From Tamarix chinensis (taxonomy: Eukaryota > Streptophyta > Magnoliopsida > Caryophyllales > Tamaricaceae): a DNA stretch of 64,000 nt. Under the pieces are notes generated by a model that ran no database searches, had not been told where the DNA came from, and saw only the letters and a program-made list of their open reading frames with translations. The stretch is from positions 43,713,415 to 43,777,414 of the forward strand of contig CM060175.1 in the NCBI GenBank assembly GCA_030549775.1, read 5' to 3'. The position numbers and the translations under genes were made by a program. How positions within the stretch are numbered: the stretch's first letter is position 1; each line of letters opens with the position of its first letter. Shown piece after piece: positions 49,951 through 62,787 of the stretch.

Positions 49951-51186
49951 GTGATGAACCTTATGATTTACTTTATGATCTATTTTTGGAAGCAATAATA
50001 TTTTAGTTACTTACCCTAAAAAAATATGATCAAGTTGTCTATGGGTTTGGGTTACCCGATCCTCAATTAGCTACCAATGGTTTGTATACCTTTAGGTAGG
50101 ATCCTAGTAGATCCTAGTGTCTTAACTAATCTAAAAATTAGTGATATACTCAGAGGTATTGATACTAAAAGGTCTAGTTACCTAGGTTGTTTTTAGCATT
50201 GACCCAAACTTATGTCCATTGTTAGTTACTTAGCTTCAACCAGACTTTATGTCCTTTGCTTTGGCTAGACTTTGTATGACAAATGATGGGGTAGTGCATT
50301 TTCTATAGCTCAATAATAATTGGAATAATTATTTGGATAATACTTACAATAAGTATTTGAATAATAATTGGAATAAGTATATGGATAAAGAGACATATAA
50401 AAGTAGAAGAAGAAGAAGAAGAAGAAGAAGAAAAAGAAGAAGAAGAACGGTAAAAAAAGACAATGGCCTATAAATAAGTGACCTAATACACTGGGTAAGT
50501 GAAAAATAACCTATCGTGGAATTATGTACATGGATGAATAAAGCCTTAATGATAACTGGGTAACCTACTTAGTAGATTGCATGTTGTTATCTACGATGTT
50601 GTGTTATGTTACTATACATGATGAGCAATGTATGGTATGAGTTTCCTATACATGATATGACCATGATAGAGCATATGCTCTATGTATATGAAATAGGTAT
50701 GAACTATGTTAGTATGATCTCCATAATATGTTGGAATATTATGTGCTTGGGACTTCTATTGAGGAGGAAAATTGGCTTACTTAGTATGAAGTGTACTGAT
50801 ATGCCTATTTGCTCTGTCACTTGCTTATTCCCATGAGTAAAGAACTATGTGCAGGTTTTTGAGGATGGTTAGTAGTAGGCCAACCTCTTGTTATGCATTG
50901 GTTTTGAGAGAGTGGATATCTAGAGACTTTTGTGCTATCCTTGACAAACCAGAGTTTAAGGCTACACCATGCTTTTGTTTCTATAATATAAAATTCTATA
51001 CTATGGCTTAATTTTCATCATGTATTTGAATATTTATGGGCCGTCGAGGTCCATTCCTTGAAAGCCTTTCTTTCAACATTTATATAATGTATTTTTGAAC
51101 ACTCTACTTTGGTATTGGTTAGTTGGTTCTTAGCCTCGTATTTGACATAAGATAGGTGGCTTGGGTCTATCCTATGTTAGGTGTAG
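49951..51186. other. No gene recognised
   Basis: Noncoding, with a GAA microsatellite at 50404-50447. The 76-codon ORF at 50606 resembles nothing known. Confidence 0.4.
50404..50447. repeat. (GAA)n microsatellite
   Basis: About fourteen GAA units with one interruption. Confidence 0.9.
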
Positions 51187-51282
51187 TGATAACACCCCAT
51201 TTTCCTAAGTGTTTAGTGGTTTTTGCTTCCTCATGGTTTTAAAATGAAAATTTTCCTTTGTGAAAAATGGGGGAGTTATAAA
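51187..51282. repeat. Short foldback with LTR-terminal motifs
   Basis: TGATAACACCCCATTTTC at the left and GAAAAATGGGGGAGTTATA at the right are imperfect inverses about 60 bases apart. They match the terminal motif of the family B LTRs. Confidence 0.6.
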
Positions 51283-51379
51283 TTTTATGTCAAAAATAGT
51301 GGCATTTTCACAATTTAATAAACCTTCCATATGGTGCTGCTACATACATACTTTTAGAGCAAATACATAAGTTGTACAA

Positions 51380-52577
51380 CACGAATGCACACATTGTTTA
51401 GTACAAATGCACATATTAAATGGTGGCACTTATGTAAGTTTCATGAACTTTTTTTTAATTAATAATGATAGCAAACATTTATTATCAAACAAAAAAATAC
51501 ACATCTTACTAAATATAAATACACATAATTTAAGACATAATTCACATGTTATAGTACACATCTTACAATATATAAATAGTTTAATACATATCTCTTTAAT
51601 CTAAACACACATATTCTAGGGTTTAAATATATATCTTTAAGAAAATAAATACACCTAGAGAAAAATACACATATCATAAATAAATACAACTAATGATTTA
51701 TAAATACGCATCTTTCAACTTATAAATACACATATTTCAATACACACACACACAAAAAGAAAAAAAATTTAGGATATAATACTTAAATAGCATCTTATAG
51801 AGTATAAATACTCATATTATAGGATATAAATACACATCCTACACATCTTTAGGCTTGCACAAATTATGTTCCAATGCAAAAACTTCACCTTTTTTAGTCC
51901 TCTTTACTAGTTCAATCTCACTTTCCCTCCTAATTTTGATTAGTTCTTTGATCTTCAATTCTTCTATCCATTTCAATAAATTTTTGACATGCTTCTTTTA
52001 TTATTGACCCATTGATATGTGAAATAAGTAAGTGTAGTTTTAAAGGCCACTACGAATCAACTAATTATGGTTATTAACTTCTAACATGTATTGATATTAC
52101 TTCCAATTCCCAACTATATATAACTCTTAAGAACTTGTACAGGATAATAAATTTTATCCCATAAATGGATATATTTTCTTCTTATTGTTGTGTTGGGTTT
52201 GCTAGTGAGAAAAATTTTCTAGTGGTTGTAGGCTATAACTATTAAAGATGCATATGAGGGATCTTTGAAAGTGCATTCTATCCAACACACAAAAACATCT
52301 TCCACCCATCTTTCAACACACATCTTCCCTAAAATAAATACACATCATTCAATACAAAAACACACAACTTCTAAGAAAGAAATATAAAACTTGTAAAACA
52401 TAATATAAGGGAGAAATACACATATTCAAAAAATAGATATACAGCTTATGGAATAAATATATACATCTAACAGGATAATAACATATATTTTATATAATAT
52501 AAATACATATTTTCTTTAAAAAAATTTCATCTTACACATTTTATAGAGTAAAATTACATAACTTTTAATAGTGAAAT
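51380..52577. repeat. Degenerate ATAAATACACATCTTA minisatellite
   Basis: Dozens of imperfect units (ATAAATACACAT plus 6-15 variable bases) at 51380-51870 and 52280-52577. The array continues after the giant LTR at 58738-58810, showing that the LTR inserted into it. Confidence 0.75.
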
Positions 52578-53309
52578 ACACATGTAACACCCCAAATTTC
52601 TAAAAATAATTATTTAAGTAGAAGTGTAAAACAAACTAAAATAGATGTTATCATCGTGATTGACATAAGTATGGCTTATAATCCATTCTCACATCAATTA
52701 TAAGGAAGAATAATTTATAACGTGACACATAATAAACATGAAGAGAGGATACTTTCATAACCATATGTAAGATTTTTGGAGGCTAACACCAAATTCAATA
52801 TTCTAATACATAAAGTAAATAAACTAAAAAAAAAAACCAAAAGGGTATCTTGGTCAAAACATGAAATAGATAACATAGCTCTCAAATTCCCAAACCTCAA
52901 AGATGAGATATACTTACTCCGCCCTGGTCAGAGCTTCATAAGTAGCTTGATCATCTAGTAGGTCCTTAATGACCTACATTAACTCGACCAGGTATTATAC
53001 TCATGGAAATGAGTAGCACCCATAAAATGGGTGATCAGGTACACATAACATAAATCCATCATTAATTACAATATATCCATAATTAGGTACATATGACATA
53101 AAATATATAAAAGGATAAGCAAGAATGTTACATAAGGTAAGAAAATACTAATTCTAGAAATCCATGGTTAAATACATTCATAAATACATATTTTTAATAT
53201 GTTGAATTTAGGGATCCCACTATTCTTAAACTAGTAGAATGATCTGAAGCACCTCATAGAGATAACACATCTTAGATACTATTATCGTCTAGTGGAATGG
53301 ACCCAACAC

Positions 53310-55072
53310 TGGTGTGACCGTAGCCGGCACACAATTTAAACCCTCTTGTTGTCAATTGTAGCACTGGTAAATAGGGTATCGTTCTAGCCGGGGATTGAGA
53401 GGGCTCACCTCTATTTAACTAGCTTAAAAATAAATAAAAATAAAAACACTAAATAACCTAAAATAAATAAACAAGAGAAAATACTAATGGGGGTTATAAA
53501 ACTAATAATAAAAGAGTAAATAAAATAAAATAAACTAATAATAAAAATAATGAAAATAATGAGAAACCCGCAGATATGAGAAATATGTTAGGGAAATAAA
53601 AATCCACCACTAGATTAGGTCGAAAATATAATATTTATTTCTAAGTCATCATTTAATCATGAGAAAGAGATCGACCAAGTTGCACACCAAACGCAGGTCC
53701 ATACACCTTATATTACTTCCCTTAATTAATTAATACGACCACGTGCCTATATTAACCCTATTAAATACTAGCAGTATAGCAGCAACAAGCGGCTCCTATA
53801 TTTAACTAGATTTAATGCATTAAGTATAAGTGGAAGGCTGTTAATCTAAGTACCCAAACTAGTACAAAACGCATGTCTAGCTGTATTTTCTATCCTTGAT
53901 CCACACGTATCGAAACGTTTTACCACTTCGGTTAGAATCACAAAACGATTAGGTGAATTGTTATCTAACCTAACTGCAATTTATACACATAAATTCTAGT
54001 ATATTTAGATGGCCACCTCGCAGGCAAATAATCCTACATACTGTCACTTATGAGGAACCAGAACAAGGCATGCACCAAATAAACTATACTTGACAGAATT
54101 ATATATATAAACGATAGCAATTAATATAGAGTCAAGAAACAATCTCACGAAACAAAGAAAATAAAATTATAATTTAAATCCTAATCCAGGGTTTCAAATT
54201 ATTCCCTAATAATAAATAATCAGCCGCTCATAATTAAAGAATTAATTACACAGAAATATATATCTAAAATATAAATTAAAAATAAGAGAAAGAAATAACC
54301 GGAATTAATTTTGGATAAAAGATCAAGAATTTATTTAGATAAAAATTAACTTTATCTGAAATAAATTCTACCGGTATTAGATTCTTCCTCTAATTTTCTT
54401 TTCTCTCAGCGCTTGGATTTCTGTGCCACTAATTCCTTTTCTTTTTTTCCTTTTTCGGGCTGCAGGTTGACGTGCGCTGAAGGATGTTGCCTCCTCGTCG
54501 TCCGAGCCTCTATCTCGTCGTACGTGCTACACTACCGTTCCTCTCTATTTCTACCCTGTGGCTCCTCTAGACGCGCCCTGCGTCTCTCTGTTTCTACCCT
54601 ACGGCTCTGCTGCACTCTACTATCCCCTCTGGCCTGCAGGTCTACTGCCTGCGGTTGTGTCTTCTCCTCTCTCACGTCGAAGGTTCTCTGTGCATCCTTC
54701 GTCCTATTATAAATTTTTTTGCCTCCACGTCAGCCCTTGCGGCTGACTCTTCTTTCTTCTGTGCTCCGTTTGGTTTCGTTGTTTCAGGCCGTTGGGCCTT
54801 CGGCCTTCGGCCGTTGGTCCAAAGGTCTTATCTTTTTTTTTAATTTTCTTTTACTTAAAAATAAAACCTGCAAAAATAAATTCAATAAATATTAATAAAT
54901 AATATTTTACCCTAAATTTACTTAATTATTATCATTTTAGCTCAAATAATAATTTTTATGCAATTTTTACCACTTAAGCATAAAACAATACTTATTCTCC
55001 TATATTAGTTAAATAAAATATCAAAAACTAAGATTATAAGGGTATAAAATGTGTCAAAATATGAACTCATCA
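53310..55072 (-). mobile_element. 1.76-kb solo LTR nested in the giant LTR
   Basis: It has ends TGGTGTGACCGTAGCC and AACTCATCA, giving TG...CA, with a perfect AACAC duplication (53305-53309 and 55073-55077). Giant-LTR sequence continues on both sides. The minus strand opens TGATGAGTTCATATTTTGAC, which I recognise as a common plant LTR start, so minus orientation is likely. It contains a GC-rich island at 54400-54830 against an AT-rich background. The short ORFs there are unlikely to be genes. Confidence 0.83.
54400..54830. other. GC-rich island in the nested LTR
   Basis: Abrupt rise in G+C with CpG-containing words (TCGTCGTCCG, GACGCGCCCTGCG) and a GGCCTTCGGCCTTCGGCCG inverted/tandem run near 54796. 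Three overlapping ORFs exist, none with recognisable domains. Confidence 0.7.
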
Positions 55073-55079
55073 AACACCA

Positions 55080-55400
55080 CTAAGGAAAAAATGCACCAGA
55101 CCACTATTATTAAATGGTGAAATGGTATGAAACACCTATCGAGAAAAAAAACACCTAAGCTACTATTTTGATTCGATAGAATAGACTTAGGTCCTAACTC
55201 ATGTAATCTTTCACTTTAAGTGATAAATATCTTATTCATTATTCTTATCTCAAGATTATGTTATGGTTTACATTGAGCCTAAGAACCCTAACTACTCATA
55301 AATCAATGGAAGGATCTGGAGCACCTCTCAAGAAAAAAAATTGAGCCACTATTATTATTTAGTGGAATGGACATACAATGCCTCAACTTTAGCTCAATAA
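55080..55400. repeat. CCACTATTATT module in the second giant LTR
   Basis: Three diverged units with CCACTATTATTATTTAGTGGAATGGAC and AAAAAAAACACCT-like parts, related to 34.67-35.04 kb. Confidence 0.65.
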
Positions 55401-56419
55401 TACTTATCTTTAAATGATTATTATATTATTCAATGTGATATTTCTCAAGGTCCTCATACATATGGGTATATAGGCATGAAAAAATATAATGCTTTTAAAC
55501 ATAATAATTTTAGAAACATGAAACACAACAACATGAATACCGATACATTTCTCTAAAGAACAGGTCACACCCCTTCAAAGAAACCCTAAATTTTATAATC
55601 AAACCATAACTTCTTCCCTGGTACTCATTTTATCACCATTTTTAATACCCTTCCTTAAAATATTGTTGTTAATATCATATCCAAAATTAAATTCCTAATT
55701 GCAACATTTTACACATGCGATAATAGACTGCCCTTAGTGTTACTATTTATAATTTCCACCTAAAACCCTAATTTTACAAATTAAGCATAACTCTTCCTAT
55801 TAGACTCATATGGCCACACTATTTAATAAACATTCCCAAAATTACATTACTAACAATAGATCTAAAATTAAAGATCTAAATCTAAAATTTCACACATGTA
55901 ATGATGAACTTGCCTTTAGGGTATATCCCCACTTCAGCCATTTCTCTCATTTATTGACCTTAACTCATTCATAATCACTTAAAATATTCCACACAAGAAA
56001 TTTATTATATTTCTAACAATTCAACATGTTAACATACCAAATATCTTATGTTTAACCTATTTTAACCAAAATACCCCTAAACTAGCTAAAACACCCATTT
56101 TTACTAAAAAGAAAAACAATGAATCCTAATATGAAGGGTTCCTAACTTTCATTATATCAACAAGATACTACTTACCATATTATTTAACATCATTCCATGC
56201 TGAGACAAACCATGTAAAATACCATAACAATATCGACATAACATTATCATCATACTAATATCAGATATGGGATATCATACAAAACACACATTACATATAA
56301 AAACCCTAGTTAGAACATATATCCTTACCGAATCGGCTTCAATCTTAAAGCACATAAGACCTATGATTCTTCCTCCACTACCACCGAGGTATCACCTAGA
56401 AGTCAAAATATAAAAAAAA

Positions 56420-57468
56420 TTAGACTTAGGAAATTTAATATAAGAGAAACTAAAGCAAGGGAGAAGGAGGAAAAATAGAGATAACCGACAAATGGGAGGC
56501 TAGTGTGGGATGGTTCATGGAAACACCCACAATGGTAATTTGGTGGCTAAGGTAGTGGCAATGGAACTATTTAAGGATGGGGTGATGGTTGGCAACAAGG
56601 GTTGAGGTGATGGTAGTGTTGGGACTAGTGAGAGTTGGTGGAAAGGAGTGGTGGTGGCGGTGGCTGACTGTAAAAGATGATGTAGCCTGTGGCAGGGAGA
56701 GAAAAGAAAGTAAAAGGGAGGCAAGGTTGAGGCTCTTATCAAGTGAAGGGAAAGGTACAAGGATAAGGAAATAAAGGAGAGGAAGATAAAGAGGGATGTA
56801 GCCAGCAATGGTGGTGCCACTAGTAGTAATGGGGTAAAGGTGTTGGTCAAGATTCTAGGGCATGGTGGTGATGGGAAAATATGACATGGTGGTGTGGAGA
56901 TGTTGGGTCAAGTGGTTAGGAAAGGAAGGGAGCTTGACTAGAGGGGAAAATAAGAGTGGTGGTGATGGCCATAACGGGCGATGATGAGAAAAAAATGAAA
57001 AATAGAGTCATATGGGCTTGGTGCATAATGACAAAATGAGAGAAGGATAAAAGAAGTCAGAGAAGAATGGAGAATTACGGAGGGGATGCATGCATGTGAG
57101 AGTGTGAGTGTGTGTGTGCGTACATGCGTGTGTGTGTGTGTGTGCCTAGAAAGCCTAGAGGGAAAAACAACAAGGGAGGATCAAGAATGGTCTTGATGTG
57201 CTGGGCATTAAAGGATAATGGCACAAGTACAATGGTTGTGCCTAGATAGGGCTTCAAGGGTTATACAGGGTAAATGTTTGTAGAGGGCAAGAAGTAAAGG
57301 TTGTGCTAGGTGAGGAAGTTGTATGGCTAAGAAGAGGAAGGGAGGATGACTTGTAGGGCTGGTAAGTCCTTATGTAGGCCAAATAGGGATAGAAAAAAGA
57401 AGAAGAAGATCAGCGACAATGAGGGATGGAAAAGAAAAAAGAAAAAAAAGGAGAGGAGAATGGGTTAG
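56420..57468. repeat. Purine-rich tract, second giant LTR
   Basis: G/A-rich plus strand with GGTGGTG and GAGAAGG words. The minus-strand ORF at 56515-56850 reflects the bias. Confidence 0.75.
57102..57143. repeat. (GT)n microsatellite
   Basis: Interrupted GT runs with GCGTACATGCG in the middle. Confidence 0.85.
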
Positions 57469-58371
57469 TGATGTAGGAGCATCCCCATTTGATAATCATA
57501 ATCTCCCCATTCATTTTCTAAATTTTGAAATCCACAAAACTCTCCTTACTAGGATAAATTAACTATCTACCAAAACCTAACCATACAAGCCATGCAAATC
57601 TTGCTAACCATCTCCTTGTATCATCCACGAACCAACAAAAAATAAGGCACCTAAGGCCTTACCTTTTCCCAAGATTTTACCCATATTTCCTTAATATTTT
57701 TATCCCTATAAATCCATAAAAAACTCAACCTATATGGAACCCTTGGAAGCCACATAAATTATCCACAAGTCCTAATTATGTTGGATGTCACATCACTTTT
57801 AGCACTTGAAAAGAATAATGTAGATTTGAGAAAGAATAAGGAAGACTAGAAGGCATTCCTTACTTCCTTTTATTACTTACAATATTATAAGGACAATTGT
57901 CTCTTTTATTTTATTTATTATGGTTATATGAATTAGATCATGTGATAATAGAGAAGGGGAATAAAAAATGTATACAAAATCCACACCTATGATCGGAACA
58001 AATAGGATAGAACTTAGGTATATTTTCTTCTTGTTTTAAGCTCTAATCATATGTATTATTTGGTTAAATTGTAACCATTTCTTCCATAAGTGTTAAGGAT
58101 AGAATGGAAGAAGAATAACTTACCTTTTGGCTGCATATTATTCTCTCTAGATACTAAGATCCTTCCTTCATTCTCTAAGTGCAAGAGTTTAAAGATCTTG
58201 CAAAAATCTTACACAATTTATCATAAGAGTTTGTACCTTATGTGGTTCTAGCAAGTATTGATTCAAGGAATTACCAAGAATCAATTTTTATTGTCTCAAA
58301 TCTCCCTGATATCTCTATTGCATTTTTAGCAAATATAAGGGTTTAAAACACCGACACCTAAAAAGACCCAA
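57469..58371 (+). mobile_element. 0.9-kb solo LTR nested in the giant LTR
   Basis: It begins TGATGTAGGAGCATCC, the same first 16 bases as the solo LTR at 158-1156. GTTAG flanks both sides (57464-57468 and 58372-58376), and purine-rich giant-LTR sequence resumes afterwards. The canonical CA lies one base before the assigned end (ACCCA|A), so the right boundary may be off by one. Confidence 0.7.
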
Positions 58372-58645
58372 GTTAGATCACATATGCATTAGTTTCTCTA
58401 GGAGAGGCTGGGAGAATAAGAAAGGGAAAAAAATTGGGTTGGCTAGGGTAAAGCCCAAGGAAGGAAGAAGGGAAAAACAAAGACAAAGCAAAAGGAGGAG
58501 GAAGAGGAGAGAAAATAAAAAAGGAAGTGGAAAAAAGAAAAAAAGAAAAAGTTTTAAATTTACATTTAGGTTTATATTTTTTTGAAAATCAATATAAAAT
58601 TTTATTTGTAAATTTTCCAAGGTTGAGTTCAGGATAAAATAAAAT

Positions 58646-58728
58646 ATGATGCCCCAAAAATTAAAATATATATTAGGTTAAAAAATATTGATAAATTGAG
58701 ATTAAAATTTTATAAAAATTTGGGGCAT
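58646..58728. repeat. Foldback at the 3' end of the giant LTR
   Basis: ATGCCCCAAA near 58650 is the exact inverse of TTTGGGGCAT near 58719-58728, about 70 bases apart. Confidence 0.75.
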
Positions 58729-58737
58729 TATAACACA

Positions 58738-60080
<1,343 letters not shown>

Positions 60081-60164
60081 ATTGAATATATGGAGTAATA
60101 AAAAAATAGGGTATTGTTATATAGAAAACATATTTTTACTCCGTGAAAAACAAGTTCCGAAAGT

Positions 60165-60600
60165 GACCTTGACATCGGTGATTTTTGCCGAAAGGCACCA
60201 TCATCATCGGGGATTTCAGCCGAAACAATGGATCACATTAGGCATTTTTTATCGAAACTCGCCCAGGCAATCGGCACTTATTGCCGAAAGCAGGCCAAGA
60301 CATCGGCAAAAACTGTTGATGCACCAAATTTTTTCTTTTCAATTTCAGCCGAAATATTTAACTTAACATATTATAAGTTCCAGGCCATCGACAATTATTG
60401 CCGAAAGCAAGCCATCCCATCGGTAATAACTGCCGATGCACCATAATTTTTTTTTTCAATTTCAGCCGAAAAATTTAAGTTAGCATATTTATAATTAAAA
60501 AAATATAAGAGGCCATCGGCAATTATTGCCGAAACCAGGCCAACCCATCAGCAATAACTGCCGATTCACCAATTATTATTATTTTTTTAATTTCAGCCGA
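60165..60600. repeat. ATCGGCAATTATTGCCGAA tandem palindromic array
   Basis: Three units of about 112-128 bp start near 60271, 60383 and 60511, with a partial unit before them. Each has the palindrome TCGGCAATTATTGCCGA, a second (C)CATCGGCAATAACTGCCGAT, then TTTCAATTTCAGCCGAAA. Confidence 0.85.
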
Positions 60601-60729
60601 AAAGTTTGTAAATAATTATTATTTATAATTAAAAAAATCAGAATTTATATAAATATTTGATACAAAAATTTAAATTAACATATTTATAATTAAAAAAAAT
60701 ATAAGATAAGTTTAGTTATATATATGTAT

Positions 60730-61215
60730 TAATGTGGTTTGGTTCGGCATTTTCAGCCAAATGTTACCTAAATGATAGGCAATAATTGATGGATCCATCT
60801 CTATCATGAATAGTTGGCCATCCTCAATAATTTCTACATATCGGCTATAATTGCCGATGCCTAGCAACCCCAATTTTTTATCTTTCAGCAATTTTAAAAT
60901 AATTTTTATTTATAATTTAAAATATTCATAATGTAGATGTATAATTTAAATATTTTGTACAAAAACTATTCATAAATTAATATATTTACAATGAAATAAA
61001 AAATTTCATTAAATAACTTTAATTAAACTTATAAATTTATGCATATTATAGAAAGAGAAAAAATATATAAAAAAAATTTATGACCCCATATATTCGGCAA
61101 AGATTGTCGAACATAATATAAATTAGCAATAATTCGTCGATCCATCTCTATCATGAATAGTTGGCCATCCTCAATAATTTCTACATATCGGCTATAATTG
61201 CCAATGCATAGCATC
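60730..61215. repeat. Outlying copies of the palindromic subterminal repeat
   Basis: Two further diverged copies. The segments at 60795-60895 and 61138-61225 both contain CCATCTCTATCATGAATAGT, TTGGCCATCCTCAATAATTT and CGGCTATAATTGCC(G/A)ATGC. Confidence 0.8.
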
Positions 61216-61716
61216 CCATATTTTTTTCTTTCAGTAATTTTGAAATAATTTTTATTTATAATTTAAAAAATTCTTAATCTAGATGTATAATTTAAATATT
61301 TTGTACAAAAATATAAATTAACATATTTACAATCAAATAAAAAAATCATTAAATAACCATAAATTATTTGGAAATAAAAATAAATTTAATCAATATCTAT
61401 TATAAATATATCTAAAATATATAAATTATATATACTAATGAATATTTTTAAATCAGTAATATATGATTTATTATGAAACAAACATGTTTTTGTCAAAAAT
61501 AGCAATTATTTTAGTATTTTAAGACTTATTAAATTCAATTTATACATGGAGGTTATGACAAAATATGTTTTCCAAATAACAAAAACTGTATACTATCATC
61601 TGATTTGAAAAGATTTGAAACAGTAAAGTAATGCGTACTTCTGGCAAAAAAATATTTGCCTGACAATAAATCATATGGCAATAGATCTTGTTGTTGGTGT
61701 TTCGGCAAGTTTGGCC

Positions 61717-61882
61717 GATAGTTATACTATCATATACAACGAATTGAAGGTTGCTGGTGGGGATAGGCTGTTGCATATCAGCAAGTGTAGGACGGTGCTG
61801 ATAGTTATACTATCATATACAATGAATTGAAGGTTGCTGGTGGGGATAGGTTGTTGCATATCAGCAAGTGTAGGACGGTACG
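61717..61882. repeat. 83-bp tandem duplication
   Basis: GATAGTTATACTATCATATA...AGTGTAGGACGGT occurs twice in a row (61717-61799 and 61800-61882), with about two or three differences. Confidence 0.93.
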
Positions 61883-61969
61883 TAGAATAAATATACCGTT
61901 GCATATCTTTGTAAATAAAATAATTGTACGATGGTATGTCAAGCTAGTGAAGTTAGGAATAGGAAGCCT

Positions 61970-61980
61970 TATATATAAAG
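61970..61980 (+). promoter_or_regulatory. TATA box for the exon at 62086
   Basis: TATATATAAAG lies about 110 bases upstream of the ATG at 62086, with a pyrimidine-containing leader between. Confidence 0.5.
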
Positions 61981-62085
61981 GAACAACTTATCATTCGTAT
62001 TCTTCAACTCAATATTTCTATTCTGCAGAAACTTTGTTAGTTGAAGGTTGAGATATAATTTTTCAATATTTGTTAAACGCTCACA

Positions 62086-62292
62086 ATGAATAATGAATTT
62101 GGAAGTTCTTCAAACTACGAAGAGTTTGAAACTTCGATAGGGTACGATGAGTTCGGAAGTCCGATGAACTACGAAGATGGGGTCAGAACCCCATTGTATT
62201 ACGATGATAGGTTTACAATACCGAGAAGCTATGGATATGCAGAAGATACGCAAATGCATTCTCCCAATATTAATTACAACTTCAACGAAGAG
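62086..62292 (+). CDS. First exon of an unrecognised transposon-associated gene
   Basis: It encodes 69 residues rich in Tyr, Asp, Glu, Gly and Ser, with a tandem-like motif (EFGSSSNYEEF, DEFGSPMNYED), and ends at a good donor (GAAGAG|GTAAAA). A TATA box lies upstream. I do not recognise the protein. No further exon is evident before 62780, so the gene is either truncated or its remainder was lost. It is convergent with the PMD gene. Confidence 0.45.
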
Positions 62293-62787
62293 GTAAAATA
62301 TTATTTTTTAAGTATTGTAAATTGTGGCGACAAAATTAGTTACATGAAATTTATAGTTTTCCAAAATAACAATAGTTCTCAACTAATATCAAATTATAAA
62401 ATGCCTCATTCTAATCAATAAAATTCTTAATATTATTAAAATTAGTCACCTCTTTATTAATTCAACAACAAACTTTGCACATTATACATGCTTGTTAGGA
62501 TCAACTAAAAGTCATTAATACCCATAAAATAGAAACCCAAGTATAATTGTCAAAACCAACACCATTGTCTTTGTTAACTTTACTCATTAGGTTAAATAAA
62601 TAAGTATGCGTCCTTGTTACAGCAGACCATTTTAGTGCCAAAAGACTCATACTCATTACATTAACAATACGGTAATACATGAAGTTCATTACAAATGGCC
62701 ACGCCGAGGTGGAGTAACTCCTAAATCACGCACAAGGGTTTCGATACATGTAACTAACTGCTCATAATTTGGAGCTGGCTATCCCCT
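62293..62787. other. Region between convergent genes
   Basis: I see no exon here. It holds the presumed 3' ends of the flanking genes. Confidence 0.4.

Larger units (their letters stand above)
52583..58732. mobile_element. Giant solo LTR, family B, copy 2, with nested insertions
   Basis: It starts TGTAACACCCCAAATTTC and ends AAATTTGGGGCATTATA, where the terminal CA has become TA. It is flanked by a perfect ACACA duplication (52578-52582 and 58733-58737). It is 6150 bp; subtracting the nested LTRs at 53310-55072 and 57469-58371 leaves about 3.5 kb, shorter than copy 1. It shares the CCACTATTAT module and a purine tract (56.4-57.47 and 58.38-58.56 kb) with copy 1 in the same order. Confidence 0.84.

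Noticed and set aside
54413..54843. Three overlapping 62-99-codon plus-strand ORFs
   Set aside because: They lie in the GC-rich island of a solo LTR, compete in several frames and show no recognisable domain.
60165..60600. Possible CRISPR array (regular palindromic repeats)
   Set aside because: Units are over 100 bp, diverged, without unique spacers, and the sequence is a plant genome; a transposon subterminal array fits better.
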